DNA from: Microbacterium sp. LWH3-1.2
GTDB lineage: Bacteria > Actinomycetota > Actinomycetes > Actinomycetales > Microbacteriaceae
Direction: 5' to 3'
Assembly: GCF_040675855.1 (NCBI RefSeq)
Contig: NZ_JBEGIK010000001.1
Location: forward strand, 3,472,001-3,536,000
Length of the DNA stretch: 64,000 bases
The notes under the pieces are model-generated. The model was given only the letters and a program-made list of their open reading frames with translations. It had not been told where the DNA came from and searched no databases. Below are positions 8,251-15,797 of this stretch, piece by piece; the stretch's first letter is position 1, and the number at the start of each line of letters is the position of its first letter. The translations under genes were made by a program, and so were the position numbers.

Positions 8251-8524
8251 CGTGCCCAAGTCGAGTCACGACTCGCAAAGCACGGCCGCCAGCGCGAAAC
8301 GATCCTCAGCCGCGCCCAAACCCGCACGCAAGCGGGACCAAACGCACGCACTCGGCGCCGCTCGCGTCGGGCCCCGAGCGCGCAATGCCCGAATAGGGAT
8401 CCGGCTTCGCGGTGCAGGAGCGCCATGATGGCCAGCATGTGGGTGGGAGTTGGCGTACCTAGAAGCGCGCGGCCTCGCCTGGCGATAACGCAGTTCCGGC
8501 GAACCGGCCTGCTACGTTCGCGTC

Positions 8525-9331
8525 GTGACGCTGGAACTGGGGCCAGACGATAAACGCATGCGGCTACGGTACGCCGGAACGTGCCGGCTCTGCACCCGGC
8601 AGATCTCCGCCGGCGAGGAAGCGGTCTACGAGCGCGACTCGAAAAGACTTCGCTGTATTGACTGCGCGGCGGAGTTCACTGGTGCGGACCGAGGCGAGGC
8701 GGGGGCATCCGCGCGACGCGAATACGAGCGCCGCCGAGACAACCGGGAACGGCGGATCCGTACAGACCATCCGAAGCTCGGCGGGCTGATCCTCGCGCTC
8801 ACCGATGACCCGCAGAGCACGAAAGCGTGGGAACGCGGCGCCATCGGTGAAGAGCTGCTGGCGCGCCGTCTGGGGGACCTGCCCGACACCTTCCGGACGC
8901 TGCATGACCGCCGCATCCGAGGCACCCGAGCGAACATCGATCACATTGTGATCGGCCCGACCGGGGTCTGGGTGATCGACGCGAAGCGGTATATGGGTAA
9001 GCGTCCCGCGCTGGAGGTGGAAGGTGGCATCATTCGGCCGCGTGTCGAGTCTCTCCGTATCGGCGGACGAGACGGCACCAAGCTGGTACAAGGAGTGCAG
9101 TCCCAGGTCGAACGAGTGACTGCGGCGCTCGAAGAAGCAGTGCCTCCGGTGACCGGCGTGCTGTGTTTTCTTGAAGCCGACTGGTCACTGATCGGCGGCT
9201 CCTTCAGCGTCGACGGTGTCCACGTTGTGTGGCCGCGCCTGCTGGTCCAGCGCATGATGGACGCGGCGCCGCAGCCCATCGATGTCGACCGCATACATAC
9301 CCAGATCGCCCGCGCGTTCCCGAGCGCATAG
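8525..9331 (+). CDS. NERD-domain nuclease-related protein
   Basis: A 268-residue protein from GTG 8525. The N-terminus has a small zinc-ribbon pattern, C-R-L-C near residue 19 and C-I-D-C near 46. The middle holds a NERD domain: a conserved W-E-R-G-A-I-G-E-E block, then N-I-D-H-I-V-I-G-P-T-G-V-W-V-I-D-A-K, which carries the D...D-A-K residues of a PD-(D/E)xK-like nuclease fold. NERD proteins are thought to be nucleases or DNA-processing proteins; few have been tested. It lies 275 bases after the ubiquitin-like operon in the same direction; a functional link is possible but not shown. Confidence 0.85.
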   Translation: MTLELGPDDKRMRLRYAGTCRLCTRQISAGEEAVYERDSKRLRCIDCAAEFTGADRGEAGASARREYERRRDNRERRIRTDHPKLGGLILALTDDPQSTKAWERGAIGEELLARRLGDLPDTFRTLHDRRIRGTRANIDHIVIGPTGVWVIDAKRYMGKRPALEVEGGIIRPRVESLRIGGRDGTKLVQGVQSQVERVTAALEEAVPPVTGVLCFLEADWSLIGGSFSVDGVHVVWPRLLVQRMMDAAPQPIDVDRIHTQIARAFPSA

Positions 9332-9463
9332 GGCGACCACCGGGCTGGAGCCAGCGCCTTAGAGGAAAGTCCGACGAGGGAGCGACTCCCGCTCGTCGCG
9401 CTCGCGCATCACGCCGGCCTGTCGGGCGGTTACACGCGGCGAGCTCCGCCCGTCGCACCGCTA

Positions 9464-9631
9464 TCAGATGTCGACGCCGAAGGCGCAGCAGCGGAACGCG
9501 GGGAACATCCGGCGCGGGCCGAGTTGAACGGTGGGGATTGTCCCGCTTTCGATGCCAAGCCTGATCGTGCGGTAGTCAACGCCGACGAGCTTCGCGGCAT
9601 CCTTTATTTCGGTGCTAGACAGTCTGGTCAC
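9464..9631 (-). CDS. excisionase-like HTH protein, copy 1
   Basis: A HTH_17/excisionase-like domain of about 55 residues: D-A-A-K-L-V-G-V-D-Y-R-T-I-R, then G-I-E-S-G-T-I-P-T-V-Q-L-G-P-R-R. It is homologous to the 59-residue protein at 11432-11611. The ATG that matches the start of copy 2 reads ATG-AAC-CGG-TGA here because of a one-base deletion, so the gene must start at GTG 9631 or further upstream in the frame that is open to 9718. It may be a weakened copy. It lies downstream of the HEPN gene on the same strand. Confidence 0.6.
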   Translation of the reverse strand: MTRLSSTEIKDAAKLVGVDYRTIRLGIESGTIPTVQLGPRRMFPAFRCCAFGVDI

Positions 9632-9695
9632 CGGTTCATGGTCCCGCCCTTCTGAGACCAGTGTCACTCTCCCTTCGTCGCCAGGTACCACCTTG
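9467..9695. repeat. imperfect direct repeat, copy 1
   Basis: This stretch covers the small HTH gene and its upstream region and matches 11435-11668 over about 230 bases with many substitutions and small indels, in the same orientation. The match extends beyond the coding part into the leader (TGTCA, then CTCCCTTC and TACCAC are shared). The two copies bracket the HEPN gene. Confidence 0.7.
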
Positions 9696-9754
9696 GCTGC
9701 CAGGTGACACTCGAGCACTCCGGTGCCTGTTCTGAGAGGCTTCGCTTTCGGACC

Positions 9755-11077
9755 CTAAATTACTGAGCTGCTACCGATGATGACTGCCTCCGAAACGAAC
9801 CGGATCAACGGGATCTCGCGACGAAGCGCGTGGTCGTCTTTAAACGGTGTGTAACGGGACTTGTCGCCATCCTTGCGATGAACGAGGGCATTCCTAGTCT
9901 TATAGATGCGTTGAGCAAGGCGTTTGTAGCGCTGATCGTGCGGTGACCTGAGGTCGACGGTGTCTCCGGATGAAAATCCGACAGGCGTGTGCGCGTAGTA
10001 CTCAAGCAACGAAGCATCGAACGTCGATATCGAGTCGGCGAGCGACGCTAGGTCTACGTACTTCTCGAGAGTCAGCTGGAGCGCCGTGGCCTCGTTGATC
10101 ACTACGCTCTCGTCCCTCGCACGAAGAGACTTGCTCACAGTACGGATGACGCCGCGGATGTCCTTCTTTCGCCTCGCTGAGAAGTCTGGCGAAGTAATGG
10201 CGAGCTGGACGCGAGTTGCCACATCGTCGAGAAAGACGTCTTCGAACCAATGCTCAGCGACGTGATAGAAGGATAAGTACGACAGCATAGGGCTCTCAGA
10301 CCCTAGCGCCACTTGATAGCTGCGAACTATCTCGGGGATATACGTCCGCCGCGGCGCATCAAGCTCGTCTGTCATAGTGCGCCGCAGTCTCTGAATCCGA
10401 CTCGAGCGGGACAATTCTGTCGCGGACTGTCGCGGGGTGAGTGCCAGGTCGAGGTTGAAACCAAGGTGGAAGAAGAGGGACTCGGAAAGAACGCGCCAGT
10501 CGGCTTCGCTTCGCTTCTTGGTGCTCTCGATGCGCAACGTCGAAAGCCGGACCCAATCGGCGATTAAGACGAACGGATCAACAATTTCTGCCTGACCGGA
10601 CGGTGACCGACCATAGCGCAATAGCGTTGGCATCATCGGTCGATCTCGCCTCGGGATGTCAGTCATCAACTTTGCACAGGCGATGCTGAAGGCAGTGCTG
10701 GGTCGCCCAAGCCGATAGAAGAGCCCTTCCGCGGCATTTTCAAGGATCAGGTCGTCGCGCGCCCGTAAAGGCCTTCCGAGAGAGGATTCGTCCACGGCGA
10801 CCTCGAACGTCGTGTCTGTGATGAATGCCAGCCCGAGTGACTCAGATGACCGAAGTCGTTCAATCTCAGCGAGCACCTTCAGAACGTCGGTCCGTGACTT
10901 CTTCTCCAAGACCAGATCTGCTGATTGTCCAGGTTGCCTACCTCGAAACTCGACTTCATCGCCGTTCAAGCTCACCTCGAGGCGAAAGACATCGCCGAGG
11001 ACGCGGGAGAGAGCACCGATCTCGTCAGACTCCACGTCATCGGTCGAGTCGACGTCCCCGATCACATCACCACTCAT
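9755..11077 (-). CDS. large HEPN-domain protein (ApeA-like)
   Basis: A 440-residue protein with no membrane segment. The C-terminal region contains R395-N-A-L-V-H400, the RxxxxH motif of HEPN domains, after the segment Y-L-S-F-Y-H-V-A-E-H-W-F that recalls Apea-like HEPN proteins. The N-terminal 150 residues look like a separate recognition domain with alternating strands. HEPN proteins of this size often act as stand-alone abortive-infection RNases; the activity here is inferred from the motif. The start ATG 11077 has GGTGAG before it, and a perfect 11-bp inverted repeat lies directly upstream (11086-11112). Codon use is less GC-biased than in neighbours of the core region, in keeping with transfer. 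Confidence 0.7.
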   Translation of the reverse strand: MSGDVIGDVDSTDDVESDEIGALSRVLGDVFRLEVSLNGDEVEFRGRQPGQSADLVLEKKSRTDVLKVLAEIERLRSSESLGLAFITDTTFEVAVDESSLGRPLRARDDLILENAAEGLFYRLGRPSTAFSIACAKLMTDIPRRDRPMMPTLLRYGRSPSGQAEIVDPFVLIADWVRLSTLRIESTKKRSEADWRVLSESLFFHLGFNLDLALTPRQSATELSRSSRIQRLRRTMTDELDAPRRTYIPEIVRSYQVALGSESPMLSYLSFYHVAEHWFEDVFLDDVATRVQLAITSPDFSARRKKDIRGVIRTVSKSLRARDESVVINEATALQLTLEKYVDLASLADSISTFDASLLEYYAHTPVGFSSGDTVDLRSPHDQRYKRLAQRIYKTRNALVHRKDGDKSRYTPFKDDHALRREIPLIRFVSEAVIIGSSSVI

Positions 11078-11085
11078 CTGCTCAC

Positions 11086-11112
11086 CATATCGGCGCGTAG
11101 GGCGCCGATATG
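11086..11112 (-). promoter_or_regulatory. 11-bp inverted repeat before HEPN gene
   Basis: Arms CATATCGGCGC (11086-11096) and GCGCCGATATG (11102-11112) are perfectly complementary with a five-base spacer. The element ends nine bases before the HEPN start codon. It could be an operator for autoregulation or a leader hairpin controlling translation. Confidence 0.6.
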
Positions 11113-11431
11113 GGAATACAGAAACCTAGTCGCGAACGCGACGCCGCTCGTTGTCTGGCCGCGCGGGAGAGGCGTGCATCGGTCGCAGATGCGAGCGCGA
11201 CGCGGGCGCCTTCAGTTGGTGGCTCTGAGCCATCCACCGCACGGGCGGGGTTGGCAACGTGCGATCGGGCTCGCGTGGGTTTCACTTGCGCAAACGAAGA
11301 GTCAGAACGGAGTTCCGCCGGAGACCCGAACCTTGAATCAGGATGGAGCATCGAGCCGCGAACAACGCGTCAGGGGCAACGCGTCCTCAGCCTCGAAAGA
11401 CCAACCCGTAGCTCCAGCCATTAGCCACCGG
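11113..11431. other. gap, no gene seen
   Basis: No frame has a credible start and composition. It separates the HEPN gene and its inverted repeat from the second excisionase-like gene on the same strand, so a promoter for the HEPN gene probably lies here, but none was identified with confidence. Confidence 0.4.
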
Positions 11432-11611
11432 TCAAGCGTCGACGCCGAAGGCCCGCAGCAGCGGGGCGCGAGGGATCATGCGGCGGGGGCCCAGCTGGAT
11501 CGTGGGGATGGTCCCGTTCTCGATGCCGAGCTTGATCGTGCGGTAGTCGACGCCGACGAGCTTCGCGGCATCTTTCATTGTCAGAGCCAGGCAGTCCTGT
11601 GACCGGTTCAT
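11432..11611 (-). CDS. excisionase-like HTH protein, copy 2
   Basis: A 59-residue protein starting at ATG 11611, with GGAAGGAAGGG about four bases before it. It is a single HTH_17-type winged helix: M-K-D-A-A-K-L-V-G-V-D-Y-R-T-I-K, then G-I-E-N-G-T-I-P-T-I-Q-L-G-P-R-R, ending in an L-L-R-A-F-G helix. Such proteins act as excisionases (recombination directionality factors) or as small repressors. No integrase is present in the window. The gene is divergent from 11731-12372 and is the intact version of the pair. It is short enough to be missed by automatic gene calling. Confidence 0.75.
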   Translation of the reverse strand: MNRSQDCLALTMKDAAKLVGVDYRTIKLGIENGTIPTIQLGPRRMIPRAPLLRAFGVDA

Positions 11612-11668
11612 CGCCCTTCCTTCCTGTGAGCCAGCAGTGTCAGTCTCCCTTCATCGCAAGCTACCACA
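11435..11668. repeat. imperfect direct repeat, copy 2
   Basis: Second copy of the roughly 230-base repeat described at 9467-9695, covering the intact HTH gene and its leader. Confidence 0.7.
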
Positions 11669-11730
11669 ACCGTGAGCCAAGATCGACAGTCTTCTTCGCG
11701 AATCGTCGCCGACCTGGAATAGTGGGCTCC

Positions 11731-12372
11731 ATGGCAGACGTCGAGGCATATGACTTCAGCGACGAACGCATCGACCTCGGCAGCGGCGTAACGCTGCCGA
11801 AGTCGTGGCACGCGCGGGTGTCAGGCGAGCAGGACGTGCCCGGCACGATCACCGTGCGCGTGGAGTGGGACGCTGCGCTTGGCCGCACGGCCGTTGTGTT
11901 CGCCGCCCTTGAGCGCGAAGCGGAAGGCGTCGACATCACCAGCCAAGTGCTGCGCGAGGTGCGCACGCATTGGATCATGACGAGGTCAGCCCTCGAGGTC
12001 GTCACCGTCGACGTCAGCGGGGAGGGTATCGACGATCGCTCTCGCATCCCGGTGCGAGAGTATCTCAGCCGCGTGCAGGCGCAGGAGGAACGCGAACCCT
12101 TGGAGTCCCTGCACGCCGCGATCGCCGTCTATCGCGTCGCTATGGCGATCAGCTACCCCCCACTCAAGCTCATCAGCGACACTCTCAAGATCAGCCAGAG
12201 CACCGCAACCCGCCTCATGACTCGCGCCCGCGATGCGGGTCTCGCGCCGGAGGTGCGGATCCAGGAGCCTCGGCGTGCGCCGGCAGTGGACCCGTACAAC
12301 CCGCTGAGGCCACACGCAACAGGGCCGTACTACGGCCCGTCCGGGCCCGGGGGTCCGTCGATCGGGCGATGA
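11731..12372 (+). CDS. hypothetical protein with C-terminal HTH
   Basis: A 213-residue protein from ATG 11731; the frame is open further upstream but the earlier part overlaps the divergent HTH gene leader. Residues 1-110 are a beta-rich domain of unknown family (V-T-L-P-K-S-W-H-A-R-V-S). Residues about 135-180 look like a helix-turn-helix (P-L-K-L-I-S-D-T-L-K-I-S-Q-S-T-A-T-R-L). The tail is proline- and glycine-rich (about 35 residues). It could be a regulator of the island. It is the last gene before the island edge. Confidence 0.6.
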   Translation: MADVEAYDFSDERIDLGSGVTLPKSWHARVSGEQDVPGTITVRVEWDAALGRTAVVFAALEREAEGVDITSQVLREVRTHWIMTRSALEVVTVDVSGEGIDDRSRIPVREYLSRVQAQEEREPLESLHAAIAVYRVAMAISYPPLKLISDTLKISQSTATRLMTRARDAGLAPEVRIQEPRRAPAVDPYNPLRPHATGPYYGPSGPGGPSIGR

Positions 12373-12433
12373 GCACAACCCTGGCAGGTGCCACGTGGGC
12401 CGATTTCACGGGGCTCGGAGCAAAGTAGATGAT

Positions 12434-12448
12434 TGAGCATTTTGCTCA
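12434..12448. repeat. palindrome TGAGCA-TTT-TGCTCA
   Basis: Perfect six-base arms around a three-base spacer. It is repeated with identical arms at 12694-12708, 260 bases away, and the 11 bases GATTGAGCATT are identical in both. It could bind a dimeric regulator or a recombinase accessory protein. Confidence 0.7.
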
Positions 12449-12693
12449 TACATCACGACGGACACGGCTTTGCGTTACGCAATGTGCTCTCAGGTAGCTG
12501 GCGAAGAATCTGTCTGTTCGACAGCCCTGCGCAGTGCGCTTGACCATCGCTGAGACCCCTGATTTTCTGCGGATTGCTGCCCGCATTTTGCCCGCAAACT
12601 GTTTGCCGGGACCTGCTTCCGACTGCTGCGCGGTGTCGGCCAGCTCTCTCGAAAGCCCTGTAATTCCGCGGTTCTTGTAGGTATCGGTAGGAT

Positions 12694-12708
12694 TGAGCAT
12701 TATGCTCA
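12694..12708. repeat. palindrome TGAGCA-TTA-TGCTCA
   Basis: Second copy of the palindrome at 12434-12448; only the last spacer base differs. Confidence 0.7.
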
Positions 12709-12804
12709 GTCGTGTTCAAGTCCCTCCAGGGGGAGCGACATTCTTATGTCCTCTGATCAGGTCTTCTTTTCAGCCCGAATTCCTTAGTTGCCACCCGCCA
12801 GACT

Positions 12805-13350
12805 TCACCCGGGTCGACCTGGGTCCTCGAGCTCGGTTGCGATTGTTCGCGCCCAGGCGTCGATCGCCGCCCAGTCTCTGAAGTCGCCGGCGGGCAAGGC
12901 CTCCGCTCCCGCGGGTACGAGCTTCATCAGGTGCTCCGCGGCGCCGACGGGCGGGGCATCCGGATCCCATGCCCCGAAGAAGACCCGCTCGTCACGAGGG
13001 TGCAGTGCCGAGCTGAGTTCTTCGAACTCCTTCGGCCGGCTGGACTCCAGGACGTCGCGGCCCTCGGCGTCGACGGTGTCTGTGCCGAGCGGTCCACTGC
13101 TGAACAGCCAGAGCGGGCGTGAAGCCAGGACCGCCTTGTGCCTCTTGACGAACCGGGTCGCATCTTTCATCCAGTGGAAGACGTAAGCCGCGGCACCGAC
13201 GACGAAGGCGTCGTACTGCTCGACGTCGTGGACGTCTTCAGTCCGCATCGCCTCCGCTTCGACACCGGCGGCCGTCAGCTCGGCGGCGACCCGTTCTGCG
13301 ATTCCGGCCGTGGAGCCGTGCCGACTGGCATAAGCGATGAGAACCTTCAT
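12805..13350 (-). CDS. flavodoxin-domain protein (HemG-like)
   Basis: A 181-residue flavodoxin-fold protein. The N-terminal strand and phosphate loop read V-L-I-A-Y-A-S-R-H-G-S-T-A-G-I-A, the FMN-binding signature, and W-L-F-S-S-G-P-L-G matches the second FMN loop of the menaquinone-dependent protoporphyrinogen oxidase/flavodoxin_5 group. It probably acts as a soluble FMN electron carrier or quinone-linked reductase. Its start is 69 bases from a DevR-like box at 13419-13432, so induction with the dormancy genes is likely. Other stand-alone flavodoxins of the same region are at 15798-16301 and in the broken gene at 24071. Confidence 0.85.
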   Translation of the reverse strand: MKVLIAYASRHGSTAGIAERVAAELTAAGVEAEAMRTEDVHDVEQYDAFVVGAAAYVFHWMKDATRFVKRHKAVLASRPLWLFSSGPLGTDTVDAEGRDVLESSRPKEFEELSSALHPRDERVFFGAWDPDAPPVGAAEHLMKLVPAGAEALPAGDFRDWAAIDAWARTIATELEDPGRPG

Positions 13351-13418
13351 GGCGTGCTCCCTGCCCAGTGATCACCGTGTCAATGTGCTCACCGTAGGAG
13401 GCGCCGCCGCGCCCCGCC

Positions 13419-13432
13419 GGGACCTTCGTCCC
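13419..13432 (-). promoter_or_regulatory. DevR/DosR-like box 1
   Basis: GGGACCTTCGTCCC. The flanks extend it to a perfect palindrome with eight-base arms and a CTTC centre (13416-13435). The spacing of GGGAC-N4-GTCCC matches the core of the mycobacterial DosR site. It precedes the flavodoxin gene at 12805-13350. Confidence 0.75.
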
Positions 13433-13610
13433 GGCTTCTCAGCCCGTCATCGAGGGCTGCTTCGCCGCGGAAGGCTGGGAGCCGGCCGACGTCATCTGGG
13501 AGAGCTATCTGAGCGATCCGGATGCCGAGCCCGATCCGACCGCCTGGCGCACGCTGATCTCGTGGCCCGTCGCCGACCACGAGAGCGACGACCGGCCCGC
13601 AAGTGCGTGA
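13431..13610 (+). pseudogene. headless gene fragment
   Basis: A plus-strand frame ending in TGA at 13608-13610 reads as genuine protein for about 57 residues (W-E-P-A-D-V-I-W-E-S-Y-L-S-D-P-D, then W-R-T-L-I-S-W-P-V) but has no start codon between it and an upstream in-frame stop at 13395. It looks like the C-terminal end of a lost gene. The family was not recognised. Its 5' boundary lies at DevR-like box 1, so a deletion may have joined that promoter region to it. Confidence 0.5.
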
Positions 13611-13641
13611 AGGTCAGGCGGAAGAGGGTTCCCGGCTCCGC

Positions 13642-13655
13642 GGGACCTTCGACCC
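13642..13655 (+). promoter_or_regulatory. DevR/DosR-like box 2
   Basis: GGGACCTTCGACCC, 66 bases before the split-barrel gene at 13722. It differs from box 1 at one base. Confidence 0.75.
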
Positions 13656-13721
13656 GATCGAATCGCGCCCGCGGCGGGTTTACTCAGACGGAGAGGGCCA
13701 CCCTGGAGTGAGGGAGCGATC

Positions 13722-14171
13722 ATGGAGAACGCCGATGACGTCGTCACGCAGTTGGATGAAGAGGCGTGCTGGGCTCTTCTGGCGCGCAACGAGCTCGGAC
13801 GACTGGCGGTGACGGCGGGGGGCGACCTCGAGATCTTCCCGATCAATTACGTGATCGACGGCGGTCGCCTGTACTTTCGCACAGCCCCCGGATCCAAGCT
13901 TGCGGGACTCTCGGCGCACCCGCGCGTCGCCTTCGAAGCCGATGAGCACGACGACGTCTCCGCCGCGAGCGTGGTGCTGAAGGGCACGGCGCGGCGTGTG
14001 GAGCTGCAACGCGAAATCGATGCGCTCGACGCGCTTCCCCTGACGCCCTGGATTCCGACGCTGAAGTACCGCTGGGTTCAGATCACTCCTGACTCCGTGA
14101 CAGGACGGCGATTCGAACGCAGGCCGGAACCGGATCGATACATGGCGTCGACCAACGACCAATGGACGTAA
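13722..14171 (+). CDS. FMN-binding split-barrel (PPOX-like) protein
   Basis: A 149-residue protein of the pyridoxamine 5'-phosphate oxidase superfamily. The opening C-W-A-L-L-A-R-N-E-L-G-R-L-A-V and the strand I-F-P-I-N-Y-V-I-D-G-G-R-L-Y-F-R-T are typical of the Pyridox_ox_2 group, and V-A-F-E-A-D-E-H-D follows as expected. Such proteins bind FMN, heme or F420 and act as small oxidoreductases; several are DosR-regulon members in mycobacteria. A box at 13642-13655 precedes it. ATG 13722 is preceded by GGAGTGAGGGAG. A role in redox balance under low oxygen is inferred. Confidence 0.88.
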   Translation: MENADDVVTQLDEEACWALLARNELGRLAVTAGGDLEIFPINYVIDGGRLYFRTAPGSKLAGLSAHPRVAFEADEHDDVSAASVVLKGTARRVELQREIDALDALPLTPWIPTLKYRWVQITPDSVTGRRFERRPEPDRYMASTNDQWT

Positions 14172-14273
14172 CGCCCGGCCTGTGCGCCCGATGCACGACT
14201 GCTGATCGCGTCGGCTCCTGAGCCGAATGTGTCGAGCGGATGCCGCCGGCACGGTGCGGGAGGGAGGTCTGAC

Positions 14274-15515
14274 GTGCGACGCGAAGAGATGCTGAGGCCG
14301 GTCGACGAAGCCAACCTGGTACTGGATCACTCGGGCCAGGTCAACGTCTTCCTCATCGCGGGCCTGCTCGGTCCCGGCGGGTTCGTCTTTGAGCACGGCG
14401 GGCTGGATCTGGTGGTGCTCCGCGAGGCCGTCCGGCGTCGCATCGCAGACATCCCAGCCCTGTGCCAGGTGCCAGTGCCGGTGGGACGGCGGCATGAGTG
14501 GGCGGAGCGCCAGCCCGACCTTCGATTACACGTGCGCCTTCTGCCGAGGATCGACGACCTGAGCGATCTCGAACTCCGATGCGCCGAACTCATGGTCGAG
14601 CCCCTCCCGCGGTCGCGGCCGCTGTGGGAGCTGCTGGTCGCGCCGACGCCGGCAGGCGCCGCCGTGATCTTCCGCATCCATCATGCGATCGCGGACGGCA
14701 TCGCGGCGGCTGAGGTGGTCCGGCGACTGCTGGATGACGACGCTCACTCCCCCGCTCCCCCGGTACAACCGCCAGCGCCACGCTCGTCACCGATGGATCG
14801 CCTGGGTGCCGCGCTGTTCGGGGTGCGCCGCACGGTGACGACTCTCACCGCGCGCGGTCTGCCCGATACGGTGCTTCTCGGCGCGCGCAGCTGCCATCAC
14901 GGCGTGATCTTCGCGGATGCCGACCTCGAGCGCATCAGGGCCACGGCGCACGGCGATGCGGCGACGGTGAACGACGCGATCCTCGCCGTCGCGGCAGCCG
15001 GCTACCGAGCAGCGCTGACGCAGGCCGGTGGCCCGATGCCCGCTGAACTGCCGGTCTCCGTTCCCGTCGCCCTCGAGCGACGGGGCGCTTCGCGCAACCA
15101 GGTCGGGGTGATGCTCGTCCGGTTGCCCCTGGACGCGGCGTCACCCCATGAGGCCCTCGCCCGGATCGCCGCGCAGACGCGTATCCAGAAGGTCCAGGCG
15201 CGGCAGCAGGGCACGCTCGAGCTGATGCGAGGCCCGCTCGGGGCGCGGGTGATGGATCGGATAGCGCACCGGCAGCACCTGGTCGGAGGCTTCGTGACGA
15301 ACGTGCCTGGTCCGGATCACAGGCTGAGCATGGCGGGCGCTGCGCTGCTGCAGCTCTGGCCGGTCGCCGTGCTGGCCGCCAATGTGCGGCTGGGGGTCGC
15401 GGCGGTCTCGTACGCGGGACGACTCTGTCTCGGCGTCCACTTCGACGCCGGCTACCTCGACGAGGCCGTCGTCAGCGCAGCGATCCGTCGCGAGCTGGTC
15501 GCGCTCACGTCGTGA
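14274..15515 (+). CDS. wax ester synthase/diacylglycerol acyltransferase
   Basis: A 413-residue WS/DGAT. The catalytic H-H-x-x-x-D-G motif is at 136-142 (I-H-H-A-I-A-D-G). The N-terminal L-R-P-V-D-E-A-N and the C-terminal N-V-P-G-P motif (about residue 344) are also family marks. It joins fatty acyl-CoA to diacylglycerol or fatty alcohols to make storage lipid. Triacylglycerol synthases such as Tgs1 belong to the mycobacterial DosR regulon, which fits the neighbourhood. GTG 14274 is chosen because GGGAGGGAGG lies just before it; in-frame upstream codons have no ribosome site. The protein is somewhat shorter than the usual 450-470 residues. Confidence 0.9.
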   Translation: MRREEMLRPVDEANLVLDHSGQVNVFLIAGLLGPGGFVFEHGGLDLVVLREAVRRRIADIPALCQVPVPVGRRHEWAERQPDLRLHVRLLPRIDDLSDLELRCAELMVEPLPRSRPLWELLVAPTPAGAAVIFRIHHAIADGIAAAEVVRRLLDDDAHSPAPPVQPPAPRSSPMDRLGAALFGVRRTVTTLTARGLPDTVLLGARSCHHGVIFADADLERIRATAHGDAATVNDAILAVAAAGYRAALTQAGGPMPAELPVSVPVALERRGASRNQVGVMLVRLPLDAASPHEALARIAAQTRIQKVQARQQGTLELMRGPLGARVMDRIAHRQHLVGGFVTNVPGPDHRLSMAGAALLQLWPVAVLAANVRLGVAAVSYAGRLCLGVHFDAGYLDEAVVSAAIRRELVALTS

Positions 15516-15797
15516 CTCGCTCGAGGTCCGGTCGATCGCCGCAGCCGCACCCGTGCTCGGCCGAGCAGAGGCGAGATCACGCCCATCGCGTTCGGGCGCG
15601 CTCAGCCTCCGCACGCCTCGACGGCTGTCTTGAGGAAGCCCACCACCCGCGACGACCACTCCTGCGGTGAGCTCCTGATCGCGCGGCGAGGTGCACGTGC
15701 CCCGGTGTTGATCGACATGTCATCTCCACGGATCCATTCGGCGGGTGCCCGTCACAAGGCACCTCTGGTTCGCCAGTCACCGACCAGCGACCGCCGG

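Larger units (their letters stand above)
12373..12804. other. gap at right edge of accessory island
   Basis: No gene is visible in these 430 bases. The stretch carries two copies of a 15-bp palindrome (12434 and 12694), each preceded by GAT, and a GCCCGCA direct repeat around 12577-12596. Immediately to its right begin the stress genes on a different codon background, so this could be an old attachment or integration region. No integrase or clear tRNA was found here. Confidence 0.45.

Noticed and set aside
8252..8428. A 58-codon basic frame starting at GTG directly after the membrane gene
   Set aside because: It has no ribosome site and its composition (Ala, Arg, Ser, Lys) is typical of random GC-rich sequence.
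12709..12740. A stretch resembling the 3' end of a tRNA (TTCAAGTCCCTCC then GGGGGAGC)
   Set aside because: The T-loop-like bases lack a pairing 5' stem and the rest of a tRNA is absent; it could at most be an attachment-site remnant, which cannot be shown from this window.
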